Shown in pieces: positions 14,201 through 26,708 of a stretch of 64,000 nucleotides of DNA; position 1 is the stretch's first letter; every line of letters begins with the position of its first letter. Source of the DNA: Osmia lignaria lignaria. Lineage: Eukaryota > Arthropoda > Insecta > Hymenoptera > Megachilidae. The notes below the pieces were generated by a model that was given only the letters and a program-made list of their open reading frames with translations, had not been told where the DNA came from and ran no database searches. The stretch spans positions 5,953,501 to 6,017,500 of the forward strand of contig NW_027478166.1 of assembly GCF_051020975.1 (NCBI RefSeq). Reading direction: 5' to 3'. A program made the position numbers and the translations under genes.

Positions 14201-17200
14201 AGCCGCACCAACATAATAGAGATACAGAAACACCGTGGCTCCTTTCTTTGAGATAACTCTGCACTAGTGCGAGCCGCAAATGCCACTTCCAGCTTAGCTG
14301 TGCAGAAGAAGAACAACAAGAAGAAGAAATATCTCGAAATATGTCCGACAGGCCCCTTCCCTTGAGATAAATCTGCAAATATCTCGGAAACGAAGCGAGC
14401 TATGGCGAAATGTTAAGAGACCTTTTTTGTAGAGAATTAAGTTTCCTACTTTTTATCTTCTACGATATTTTTTGATCAGATGCGTAGTTCTCGAGATATA
14501 TCAAGATATTTAAAAGTTCCGAAGCCGCACCAACATAATAGAGATACAGAAACACCGTGGCCCCTTTCTTTGAGATAACTCTGCACTATTGCGCGCTGCA
14601 AATGCCACTTCCAGCTTAGCTGTGCAGAAGAAGAACAACAAGAAGAAGAAATATCTCGAAATATGTCCGTCAGGCCCCTTCCCTTGAGATAAATCTGCAA
14701 ATATCTCGGAAACGAAGCGAGCTATGGCAAAATGTTAAGAGACCTTTTTTGTAGAGAATTAAGTTTCCTACAATTTATGTTCTATGATATTTTTTGATCA
14801 GAAGCGTAGTTTTCGAGATATATCGAGATATTTAAAAGTTCCGAAGCCGCACCAACATAATAGAGATACAGAAACACCGTGGCCCCTTTCTTTGAGATAA
14901 CTCTGCACTATTGCGAGCTGCAAATGCCACTTCCAGCTTAGCTGTGCAGAGGAAGAACAACAAGAAGAAGAAGTATCTCGAAATATGTCCGTCAGGCCCG
15001 TTCCTTTGAGCTGAATCTGCAAATATCTCGGAAACGAAGCGAGCTATGGCAAAATGTTTAGAGACGTTTTTTGCAGTGAATTATGTTTCCTACAATTTAT
15101 GTTCTATGATATTTTTTGATCAGAAGCGTAGTTTTCGAGATATATCGAGATATTTAAAAGTTCCGAAGCCGCACCAACATAATAGAGATACAGAAACACC
15201 GTGGCTCCTTTCTTTGAGATAACTCTGCACTAGTGCGAGCCGCAAATGCCACTTCCAGCTTAGCTGTGCAGAAGAAGAACAACAAGAAGAAGAAATATCT
15301 CGAAATATGTCCGACATGCCCCTTCCCTTGAGATAAATCTGCAAATATCTCGGAAACGAAGCGAGCTATGGCGAAACGTTAAGAGACCTTTTTTGTAGAG
15401 AATTAAGTTTCCTACTTTTTATGTTCTATGATATTTTTTGATCAGAAGCGTAGTTTTCGAGATATATCGAGATATTTAAAAGTTCCGAAGCCGCACCAAC
15501 ATAATAGAGATACAGAAACACCGTGGCCCCTTTCTTTGAGATAACTCTGCACGATTGCGAGCTGGAAATGCCACTTCCAGTTTAGCTGTGCAGAAGAAGA
15601 ACAACAAGAAGAAGAAATATCTCGAAATATGTCCATCAGGACCCTTCCCTTGAGATAAATCTGCAAATATCTCGGAAACGAAGCGAGCTATGGCAAAATG
15701 TTAAGAGACCTTTTCTGTAGAGAATAATGTTTGCTACAATTTACGTTCTATGATATTTTTTGATCAGAAGCGTAGTTTTCGAGATATATCGAGATATTTA
15801 AAAGTTCCGAAGCCGCACCAACATAATAGAGATACAGAAACACCGTGGCCCCTTTCTTTGAGATAACTCTGCACTATTGCGACCTGCAAATGCCACTTCC
15901 AGCTCAGCTGTGCAGAAGAAGAACAACAAGAAGAAGAAATATCTCGAAATATGTCCGTCAGGCCCCTTCCCTTGAGATAAATCTGCAAATATCTCGGAAA
16001 CGAAGCGAGCTATGGCAAAATGTTAAGAGACCGTTTTTGTAGAGAATTAAGTTTCCTACTTTTTATGTTCTATGATATTTTTTAATCAGATGCGTAGTTC
16101 TCGAGATATATCAAGATATTTAAAAGTTCCGAAGCCGCACCAACATAATAGAGATACAGAAACACCGTGGCCCCTTTCTTTGAGATAACTCTGCACTATT
16201 GCGAGCTGCAAATGCCACTTCCAGCTTAGCTGTGCAGAAGAAGAACAACAAGAAGAAGAAATATCTCGAAATATGTCCGTCAGGCCCCTTCCCTTGAGAT
16301 ATATCTGCAAATATCTCGGAAACGAAGCGAGCTATGGCAAAATGTTAAGAGACCTTTTTTGTAGAGAATTATGTTTCCTACAATATAGGCTCTATGATAT
16401 TTTTTGACCAGAAGCGTAGTTTTCGAGATATATCGAGATATTTAAAAGTTCCGAAGCCGCACCAACATAATAGAGATACAGAAACACCGTGGCCCCTTTC
16501 TTTGAGATAACTCTGCACTAGTGCGAGCCGCAAATGCCACTTCCAGCTTAGCTGTGCAGAAGAAGAACAACAAGAAGAAGAAATATCTCGAAATATGTCC
16601 GTCAGGCCCCTTCCCTTGAGATAAATCTGCAAATATCTCGGAAACGAAGCGAGCTATGGCAAAATGTTTAGAGACCTTTCTTGTAGAGAATTAAGTTTCC
16701 TACTTTTTATGTAGTATGATATTTTTTGATCAGATGCGTAGTTCTCGAGATATATCGAGATATTTAAAAGTTCCGAAGCCGCACCAACATAATAGAGATA
16801 CAGAAACACCGTGGCCCCTTTCTTTGAGATAACTCTGCACTATTGCGAGCTGCAAATGCCACTTCCAGCTTAGCTGTGCAGAGGAAGAACAACAAGAAGA
16901 AGAAGTATCTCGAAATATGTCCGTCAGGCCCGTTCCTTTGAGCTGAATCTGCAAATATCTCGGAAACGAAGCGAGCTATGGCAAAATGTTTAGAGACGTT
17001 TTTTGCAGTGAATTATGTTTCCTACAATTTATGTTCTATGATATTTTTTGATCAGAAGCGTAGTTTTCGAGATATATCGAGATATTTAAAAGTTCCGAAG
17101 CCGCACCAACATAATAGAGATACAGAAACACCGTGGCTCCTTTCTTTGAGATAACTCTGCACTAGTGCGAGCCGCAAATGCCACTTCCAGCTTAGCTGTG

Positions 17201-17371
17201 CAGAAGAAGAACAACAAGAAGAAGAAATATCTCGAAATATGTCCGTCAGACCCCTTCCCTTGAGATAAATCTGCAAATATCTCGGAAACGAAGCGAGCTA
17301 CGGCAAAATGTTAAGAGACCTTTTTTGTAGAAAATTAGGTTTCCTACTTTTTATGTTCTATGATATTTTTT
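11254..17371 (+). repeat. Satellite monomers with overlapping 3-, 5- and 6-unit periods
   Basis: Matched units: 11576 and 13508 (CTGTGCACTAG plus GAAGTGAGC, 1932 bp apart); 12220 and 13186 (GCGTTGTTC, 966 bp apart); 14152 and 15118 (GTCCGACA, 966 bp apart); 14796 and 16728 (GAGCTGAATC tail with TTGCAGTGAA, 1932 bp apart); 13830 and 15440 (GTCCATCAGG, 1610 bp apart). Several duplications of different step size seem to have been laid over one another, so no clean HOR remains. Confidence 0.8.
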
Positions 17372-18981
17372 GATCAGATGCGTAGTTCTCGAGATATATC
17401 AAGATATTTAAAAGTTCCGAAGCCGCACCAACATAATAGAGATACAGAAACACCGTGGCCCCTCTCTTTGCGATAACTCTGCACTATTGCGAGCTGCAAA
17501 TGCCACTTCCAGCTTAGCTGTGCAGAAGAAGAACAACAAGAAGAAGAAATATCTCGAAATATGTCCGTCAGGCCCCTTCCCTTGAGATAAATCTGCAAAT
17601 ATCTCGGAAACGAAGCGAGCTATGGCAAAATGTTAAGAGACCTTTTTTGTAGAGAATTAAGTTTCCTACTTTTTATGTTCTATGATATTTTTCGATCAGA
17701 GGCGTAGTTCTCGAGATATATCAAGATATTTAAAAGTTCCGAAGCCGCACCAACATAATAGAGATACAGAAACACCGTGGCCCCTCTCTTTGAGATAACT
17801 CTGCACTATTGCGAGCTGCAAATGCCACTTCCAGCTTAGCTGTGCAGAAGAAGAACAACAAGAATAAGAAATATTTCGAAATATGTCCGTCAGGCCCCTT
17901 CCCTTGAGATAAATCTGCAAATATCTCGGAAACGAAGCGGGCTACGGCAAAATGTTAAGAGACCTTTTTTGTAGAAAATTAGGTTTCCTACTTTTTATGT
18001 TCTATGATATTTTTTGATCAGATGCGTAGTTCTCGAGATATATCAAGATATTTAAAAGTTCCGAAGCCGCACCAACATAATAGAGATACAGAAACACCGT
18101 GGCCCCTTTCTTTGAGATAACTCTGCACTATTGCGAGCTGCAAATGCCACTTCCAGCTTAGCTGTGCAGAGGAAGAACAACAAGAAGAAGAAGAATCTCG
18201 AAATATGTCCGTCAGGCCCGTTCCTTTGAGCTGAATCTGCAAATATCTCGGAAACGAAGCGAGCTATGGCAAAATGTTAAGAGACGTTTTTTGTAGTGAA
18301 TTATGTTTCCTACAATTTATGTTCTATGATATTTTTTGATCAGAAGCGTAGTTTTCGAGATATATCGAGATATTTAAAAGTTCCGAAGCCGCACCAACAT
18401 AATAGAGATACAGAAACACCGTGGCTCCTTTCTTTGAGATAACTCTGCACTAGTACGAGCCGCAAATGCCACTTCCAGCTTAGCTGTGCAGAAGAAGAAC
18501 AACAAGAAGAAGAAATATCTCGAAATATGTCCGTCAGGCCCCTTCCCCTGAGATAAATCTGCAAATATCTCGGAAACGAAGCGAGCTATGGCAAAATGTT
18601 AAGAGACCTTTTTTGTAGAGAATTAAGTTTCCTACTTTTTATGTTCTATGATATTTTTTGATCAGATGCGTAGTTCTCGAGATATATCAAGATATTTAAA
18701 AGTTCCGAAGCCGCACCAACATAATAGAGATACAGAAACACCGTGGCCCCTTTCTTTGAGATAACTCTGCACTATTGCGAGCTGCAAATGCCACTTCCAG
18801 CTTAGCTGTGCAGAAGAAGAACAACAAGAAGAAGAAATATCTCGAAATATGTCCGTCAGACCCCTTCACTTGAGATAAATCTGCAAATATCTCGGAAACC
18901 AAGCGAGCTACGGCAAAATGTTAAGAGACCTTTTTTGTAGAAAATTAGGTTTCCTACTTTTTATGTTCTATGATATTTTTT
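17372..18981 (+). repeat. 5-monomer HOR, first copy (1610 bp)
   Basis: Units at 17372 (CTTTGCGATAAC), 17694 (perfect palindrome type), 18016 (GAAGAATCTCG), 18338 (TAGTACGAGCC and CCCCTGAG) and 18660. The same order begins again at 18982. This copy lacks the G-to-T change and the G-to-A change that mark the later copies, so it is the ancestral-looking version. Confidence 0.88.
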
Positions 18982-21900
18982 GATCAGATGCGTAGTTCTC
19001 GAGATATATCAAGATATTTAAAAGTTCCGAAGCCGCACCAACATAATAGAGATACAGAAACACCGTGGCCCCTCTCTTTGCGATAACTCTGCACTATTGC
19101 GAGCTGCAAATGCCACTTCCAGCTTAGCTGTGCAGAAGAAGAACAACAAGAAGAAGAAATATCTCGAAATATGTCCGTCAGGCCCCTTCCCTTGAGATAA
19201 ATCTGCAAATATCTCGGAAACGAAGCGAGCTATGGCAAAATGTTAAGAGACCTTTTTTGTAGAGAATTAAGTTTCCTACTTTTTATGTTCTATGATATTT
19301 TTCTATCAGAGGCGTAGTTCTCGAGATATATCAAGATATTTAAAAGTTCCGAAGCCGCACCAACATAATAGAGATACAGAAACACCGTGGCCCCTCTCTT
19401 TGAGATAACTCTGCACTATTGCGAGCTGCAAATGCCACTTCCAGCTTAGCTGTGCAGAAGAAGAACAACAAGAATAAGAAATATTTCGAAATATGTCCGT
19501 CAGGCCCCTTCCCTTGAGATAAATCTGCAAATATCTCGGAAACGAAGCGGGCTACGGCAAAATGTTAAGAGACCTTTTTTGTAGAAAATTAGGTTTCCTA
19601 CTTTTTATGTTCTATGATATTTTTTGATCAGATGCGTAGTTCTCGAGATATATCAAGATATTTAAAAGTTCCGAAGCCGCACCAACATAATAGAGATACA
19701 GAAACACCGTGGCCCCTTTCTTTGAGATAACTCTGCACTATTGCGAGCTGCAAATGCCACTTCCAGCTTAGCTGTGCAGAGGAAGAACAACAAGAAGAAG
19801 AAGAATCTCGAAATATGTCCGTCAGGCCCGTTCCTTTGAGCTGAATCTGCAAATATCTCGGAAACGAAGCGAGCTATGGCAAAATGTTAAGAGACGTTTT
19901 TTGTAGTGAATTATGTTTCCTACAATTTATGTTCTATGATATTTTTTGATCAGAAGCGTAGTTTTCGAGATATATCGAGATATTTAAAAGTTCCGAAGCC
20001 GCACCAACATAATAGAGATACAGAAACACCGTGGCTCCTTTCTTTGAGATAACTCTGCACTAGTACGAGCCGCAAATGCCACTTCCAGCTTAGCTGTGCA
20101 GAAGAAAAACAACAAGAAGAAGAAATATCTCGAAATATGTCCGTCAGGCCCCTTCCCCTGAGATAAATCTGCAAATATCTCGGAAACGAAGCGAGCTATG
20201 GCAAAATGTTAAGAGACCTTTTTTGTAGAGAATTAAGTTTCCTACTTTTTATGTTCTATGATATTTTTCTATCAGAGGCGTAGTTCTCGAGATATATCAA
20301 GATATTTAAAAGTTCCGAAGCCGCACCAACATAATAGAGATACAGAAACACCGTGGCCCCTCTCTTTGAGATAACTCTGCACTATTGCGAGCTGCAAATG
20401 CCACTTCCAGCTTAGCTGTGCAGAAGAAGAACAACAAGAATAAGAAATATTTCGAAATATGTCCGTCAGGCCCCTTCCCTTGAGATAAATCTGCAAATAT
20501 CTCGGAAACGAAGCGGGCTACGGCAAAATGTTAAGAGACCTTTTTTGTAGAAAATTAGGTTTCCTACTTTTTATGTTCTATGATATTTTTTGATCAGATG
20601 CGTAGTTCTCGAGATATATCAAGATATTTAAAAGTTCCGAAGCCGCACCAACATAATAGAGATACAGAAACACCGTGGCCCCTTTCTTTGAGATAACTCT
20701 GCACTATTGCGAGCTGCAAATGCCACTTCCAGCTTAGCTGTGCAGAGGAAGAACAACAAGAAGAAGAAGAATCTCGAAATATGTCCGTCAGGCCCGTTCC
20801 TTTGAGCTGAATCTGCAAATATCTCGGAAACGAAGCGAGCTATGGCAAAATGTTAAGAGACGTTTTTTGTAGTGAATTATGTTTCCTACAATTTATGTTC
20901 TATGATATTTTTTGATCAGAAGCGTAGTTTTCGAGATATATCGAGATATTTAAAAGTTCCGAAGCCGCACCAACATAATAGAGATACAGAAACACCGTGG
21001 CTCCTTTCTTTGAGATAACTCTGCACTAGTACGAGCCGCAAATGCCACTTCCAGCTTAGCTGTGCAGAAGAAAAACAACAAGAAGAAGAAATATCTCGAA
21101 ATATGTCCGTCAGGCCCCTTCCCCTGAGATAAATCTGCAAATATCTCGGAAACGAAGCGAGCTATGGCAAAATGTTAAGAGACCTTTTTTGTAGAGAATT
21201 AAGTTTCCTACTTTTTATGTTCTATGATATTTTTCTATCAGAGGCGTAGTTCTCGAGATATATCAAGATATTTAAAAGTTCCGAAGCCGCACCAACATAA
21301 TAGAGATACAGAAACACCGTGGCCCCTCTCTTTGAGATAACTCTGCACTATTGCGAGCTGCAAATGCCACTTCCAGCTTAGCTGTGCAGAAGAAGAACAA
21401 CAAGAATAAGAAATATTTCGAAATATGTCCGTCAGGCCCCTTCCCTTGAGATAAATCTGCAAATATCTCGGAAACGAAGCGGGCTACGGCAAAATGTTAA
21501 GAGACCTTTTTTGTAGAAAATTAGGTTTCCTACTTTTTATGTTCTATGATATTTTTTGATCAGATGCGTAGTTCTCGAGATATATCAAGATATTTAAAAG
21601 TTCCGAAGCCGCACCAACATAATAGAGATACAGAAACACCGTGGCCCCTTTCTTTGAGATAACTCTGCACTATTGCGAGCTGCAAATGCCACTTCCAGCT
21701 TAGCTGTGCAGAGGAAGAACAACAAGAAGAAGAAGAATCTCGAAATATGTCCGTCAGGCCCGTTCCTTTGAGCTGAATCTGCAAAAATCTCGGAAACGAA
21801 GCGAGCTATGGCAAAATGTTAAGAGACGTTTTTTGTAGTGAATTATGTTTCCTACAATTTATGTTCTATGATATTTTTTGATCAGAAGCGTAGTTTTCGA

Positions 21901-22201
21901 GATATATCGAGATATTTAAAAGTTCCGAAGCCGCACCAACATAATAGAGATACAGAAACACCGTGGCTCCTTTCTTTGAGATAACTCTGCACTAGTACGA
22001 GCCGCAAATGCCACTTCCAGCTTAGCTGTGCAGAAGAAAAACAACAAGAAGAAGAAATATCTCGAAATATGTCCGTCAGGCCCCTTCCCCTGAGATAAAT
22101 CTGCAAATATCTCGGAAACGAAGCGAGCTATGGCAAAATGTTAAGAGACCTTTTTTGTAGAGAATTATGTTTCCTACAATTTATGTTCTATGATATTTTT
22201 T
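18982..22201 (+). repeat. Second 5-mer copy passing into 3-monomer HOR (966 bp x 3)
   Basis: The unit at 18982 repeats 17372. The trimer (palindrome type, GAAGAATCTCG type, TAGTACGAGCC type) then occurs three times in tandem, at 19304, 20270 and 21236, period 966 bp. All three copies carry TTTCTATCAG at the start (T at 19304, 20270, 21236) and GAAGAAAAAC (A at 20107, 21073, 22039), both absent from the trimer at 17694-18659. A private T-to-A change at about 21786 marks the last copy. Confidence 0.9.
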
Positions 22202-25200
22202 GATCAGAAGCGTAGTTTTCGAGATATATCGAGATATTTAAAAGTTCCGAAGCCGCACCAACATAATAGAGATACAGAAACACCGTGGCCCCTTTCTTTG
22301 AGATAACTCTGCACTATTGCGCGCTGCAAATGCCACTTCCAGCTTAGCTGTGCAGAAGAAGAACAACAAGAAGAAGAAATATCTCGAAATATGTCCGTCA
22401 GGACCCTTCCCTTGAGATAAATCTGCAAATATCTCGGAAACGAAGCGAGCTATGGCAAAATGTTAAGAGACCTTTTTTGTAGAGAATTATGTTTCCTACT
22501 TTTTATGTTCTATGATATTTTTTGATCAGATGCGTAGTTCTCGAGATATATCAAGATATTTAAAAGTTCCGAAGCCGCACCAACATAATAGAGATACAGA
22601 AACACCGTGGCCCCTTTCTTTGAGATAACTCTGCACTATTGCGACCTGCAAATGCCACTTCCAGCTTATCTGTGCAGAAGAGGAACAACAAGAAGAAGAA
22701 ATATCTCGGAATATGTCCGTCAGGCCCCTTCCCTTGAGATAAATCTGCAAATATCTCGGAAACGAAGCGAGCTATGGCAAAATGTTAAGAGACCTTTTTT
22801 GTAGAGAATTATGTTTTCTACAATTTATGTTCTATGATATTTTTTGATCAGAAGCGTAGTTTTCGAGATATATCGAGATATTTAAAAGTTCCGAAGCCGC
22901 ACCAACATAATAGAGATACAGAAACATCGTGGCCCCTTTCTTTGGGATAACTCTGCACTATTGCGAGCTGGAAATGCCACTTCCAGTTTAGCTGTGCAGA
23001 AGAAGAACAACAAGAAGAAGAAATATCTCGAAATATGTCCGTCAGGACCCTTCCCTTGAGATAAATCTGCAAATATCTCGGAAACGAAGCGAGCTATTGC
23101 AAAACGTTAAGCGACCTTTTTTGTAGAGAATTAAGTTTCCTACTTTTTATGTTCTATGATATTTTTTGATCAGATGCGTAGTTCTCGAGATATATCAAGA
23201 TATTTAAAAGTTCCGAAGCGGCACCAACATAATAGAGATACAGAAACACCGTGGCCCCTTTCTTTGAGGTAACTCTGCACTATTGCGACCTGCAAATGCC
23301 ACTTCCAGCTTAGCTGTGCAGAAGAAGAACAACAAGAAGAAGAAATATCTCGAAATATGTCCCTCAGGCCCCTTCCCTTGAGATAAATCTGCAAATATCT
23401 CGGAAACCAAGCGAGCTATGGCAAAATGTTAAGAGACCTTATTTGTAGAGAATTAAGTTTCCTACTTTTTATGTTCTACGATATTTTTTGATCAGATGCG
23501 TAGTTCTCGAGATATATCAAGATATTTAAAAGTTCCGAAGCCGCACCAACATAAGAGAGATACAGAAACACTGTGGCCGCTCTCTTTGAGATAACTCTGC
23601 ACAATTGCGAGCTGCAAATGCCACTTCCAGCTTAGCTGTGGAGAAGAAGAACAACAAGAAGAAGAAATATCTCGAAATATGTCCGTCAGGCCCCTTCCCT
23701 TGAGATAAATCTGCAAATATCTCGGAAACGAAGCGAGCTATGGCAAAATGTTAAGAGACCTTTTTTGTAGAGAATTAAGTTTCCTACTTTTTATGTTCTA
23801 CGATATTTTTTGATCAGAAGCGTAGTTTTCGAGATATATCGAGATATTTAAAAGTTCCGAAGCCGCACCAACATAATAGAGATACAGAAACACCGTGGCC
23901 CCTTTCTTTGAGATAACTCTGCACTATTGCGAGCTGCAAATGCCACTTCCAGCTTAGCTGTGCAGAAGAAGAACAACAAGAAGAAGAAATATCTCGAAAT
24001 ATGTCCGTCAGGACCCTTCCCTTGAGATAAATCTGCAAATATCTCGGAAACGAAGCGAGCTATGGCAAAATGTTAAGAGACCTTTTTTGTAGAGAATTAA
24101 GTTTCCTGCTTTTTATGTTCTATGATATTTTTTGATCAGATGCGTAGTTCTCGAGATATATCAAGATATTTAAAAGTTCCGAAGCCGCACCAACATAATA
24201 GAGATACAGAAACACCGTGGCCCCTTTCTTTGAGATAACTCTGCACTATTGCGACCTGCAAATGCCACTTCCAGCTTAGCTGTGCAGAAGAGGAACAACA
24301 AGAAGAAGAAATATCTCGGAATATGTCCGTCAGGCCCCTTCCCTTGAGATAAATCTGCAAATATCTCGGAAACGAAGCGAGCTATGGCAAAATGTTAAGA
24401 GACCTTTTTTGTAGAGAATTATGTTTTCTACAATTTATGTTCTATGATATTTTTTGATCAGAAGCGTAGTTTTCGAGATATATCGAGATATTTAAAAGTT
24501 CCGAAGCCGCACCAACATAATAGAGATACAGAAACATCGTGGCCCCTTTCTTTGGGATAACTCTGCACTATTGCGAGCTGGAAATGCCACTTCCAGTTTA
24601 GCTGTGCAGAAGAAGAACAACAAGAAGAAGAAATATCTCGAAATATGTCCGTCAGGACCCTTCCCTTGAGATAAATCTGCAAATATCTCGGAAACGAAGC
24701 GAGCTATTGCAAAACGTTAAGCGACCTTTTTTGTAGAGAATTAAGTTTCCTACTTTTTATGTTCTATGATATTTTTTGATCAGATGCGTAGTTCTCGAGA
24801 TATATCAAGATATTTAAAAGTTCCGAAGCGGCACCAACATAATAGAGATACAGAAACACCGTGGCCCCTTTCTTTGAGGTAACTCTGCACTATTGCGACC
24901 TGCAAATGCCACTTCCAGCTTAGCTGTGCAGAAGAAGAACAACAAGAAGAAGAAATATCTCGAAATATGTCCCTCAGGCCCCTTCCCTTGAGATAAATCT
25001 GCAAATATCTCGGAAACCAAGCGAGCTATGGCAAAATGTTAAGAGACCTTATTTGTAGAGAATTAAGTTTCCTACTTTTTATGTTCTACGATATTTTTTG
25101 ATCAGATGCGTAGTTCTCGAGATATATCAAGATATTTAAAAGTTCCGAAGCCGCACCAACATAAGAGAGATACAGAAACACCGTGGCCGCTCTCTTTGAG

Positions 25201-25421
25201 ATAACTCTGCACAATTGCGAGCTGCAAATGCCACTTCCAGCTTAGCTGTGGAGAAGAAGAACAACAAGAAGAAGAAATATCTCGAAATATGTCCGTCAGG
25301 CCCCTTCCCTTGAGATAAATCTGCAAATATCTCGGAAACGAAGCGAGCTATGGCAAAATGTTAAGAGACCTTTTTTGTAGAGAATTAAGTTTCCTACTTT
25401 TTATGTTCTACGATATTTTTT
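22202..25421 (+). repeat. 5-monomer HOR, two copies (1610 bp)
   Basis: Units 22202, 22524, 22846, 23168, 23490 correspond to 23812, 24134, 24456, 24778, 25100. Markers: CTCGGAATATG (22524/24134), AACATCGTGG with CTATTGCAAAACG (22846/24456), GAAGCGGCACC with CCCTCAGG (23168/24778), CATAAGAGAG with CTGTGGAGAAG (23490/25100). The first members differ slightly (GCGCGCTGC versus GCGAGCTGC). The order 22202-22845 is found again at 28318-28961. Confidence 0.88.
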
Positions 25422-26708
25422 GATCAGAAGCGTAGTTTTCGAGATATATCGAGATATTTAAAAGTTCCGAAGCCGCACCAACATAATAGAGATACAGAAA
25501 CACCGTGGCCCCTTTCTTTGAGATAACTCTGCACTATTGCGAGCTGCAAATGCCACTTCCAGCTTAGCTGTGCAGAAGAAGAACAACAAGAATAAGAAAT
25601 ATTTCGAAATATGTCCGTCAGGCCCCTTCCCTTGAGATAAATCTGCAAATATCTCGGAAACGAAGCGAGCTACGGCAAAATGTTAAGAGACCTTTTTTGT
25701 AGAAAATTAGGTTTCCTACTTTTTATGTTCTAGGATATTTTTTGATCAGATGCGTAGTTCTCGAGATATATCAAGATATTTAAAAGTTCCGAAGCCGCAC
25801 CAACATAATAGAGATACAGAAACACCGTGGCCCCTTTCTTTGAGATAACTATGCACTATTGCGAGCTGCAAATGCCACTTCCAGCTTAGCTGTGCAGAAG
25901 AAGAACAACAAGAAGAAGAAATATCTCGAAATATGTCCGTCAGGCCCCTTACCTTGAGATAAATCTGCAAATATCTCGGAAACGAAGCGAGCTATGGCAA
26001 AATGTTAAGAGACCTTTTTTGTAGAGAATTAAGTTTCCTACTTTTTATCCTGTATGATATTTTCTGACCAGATTCGTAGTTCTCGAGATATACAAGATAT
26101 TTAAAAGTTCCGAAGCCGCACCAACATAATAGAGATACAGAAACACCGTGGCCCCTCTCTTTGAGATAACTCTGCACAATTGCGAGCTGCAAATGCCACT
26201 TCCAGCTTAGCTGTGCAGAAGAAGAACAACAAGAAGAAGAAATATCTCGAAATATGTCCGTCAGGCCCCTTCCCTTGAGATAAATCGGCAAGTATCTCGG
26301 AAACGAAGCGAGCTATGGCAAAATGTTAAGAGACCTTTTTTGTAGAGAATTATGTTTCTTACAATTTATGTTCTATGATATTTTTTGATCAGATGCGTAG
26401 TTCTCGAGATATATCAAGATATTTAAAAGTTCCGAAGCCGCACCAACATAATAGAGATACAGAAACACCGTGGCCCCTCTCTTTGAGATAACTCTGCACT
26501 ATTGCGAGCTGGAAATGCCACTTCCAGTTTAGCTGTGCAGAAGAAGAACAACAAGAAGAAGAAATATCTCGAAATATGTCCGTCAGGACCCTTCCCTTGA
26601 GATAAATCTGCAAATATCTCGGAAACGAAGCGAGCTATTGCAAAACGTTAAGCGACCTTTTTTGTAGAGAATTAAGTTTCCTACTTTTTATGTTCTATGA
26701 TATTTTTT
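24778..26708 (+). repeat. 6-monomer HOR, first copy (1931 bp)
   Basis: Order of units: GAAGCGGCACC type (24778), CATAAGAGAG type (25100), palindrome type (25422), a unit with ATGCACTATTG and CCTTACCTTG (25744), a 321-bp unit with GATATACAAG and TATCCTGTATG (26066), and a CTATTGCAAAACG unit (26387). It overlaps the 5-mer HOR above, sharing its last two kinds of unit. The next unit, at 26709, starts a new GAAGCGGCACC copy but the order then breaks. Confidence 0.88.
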
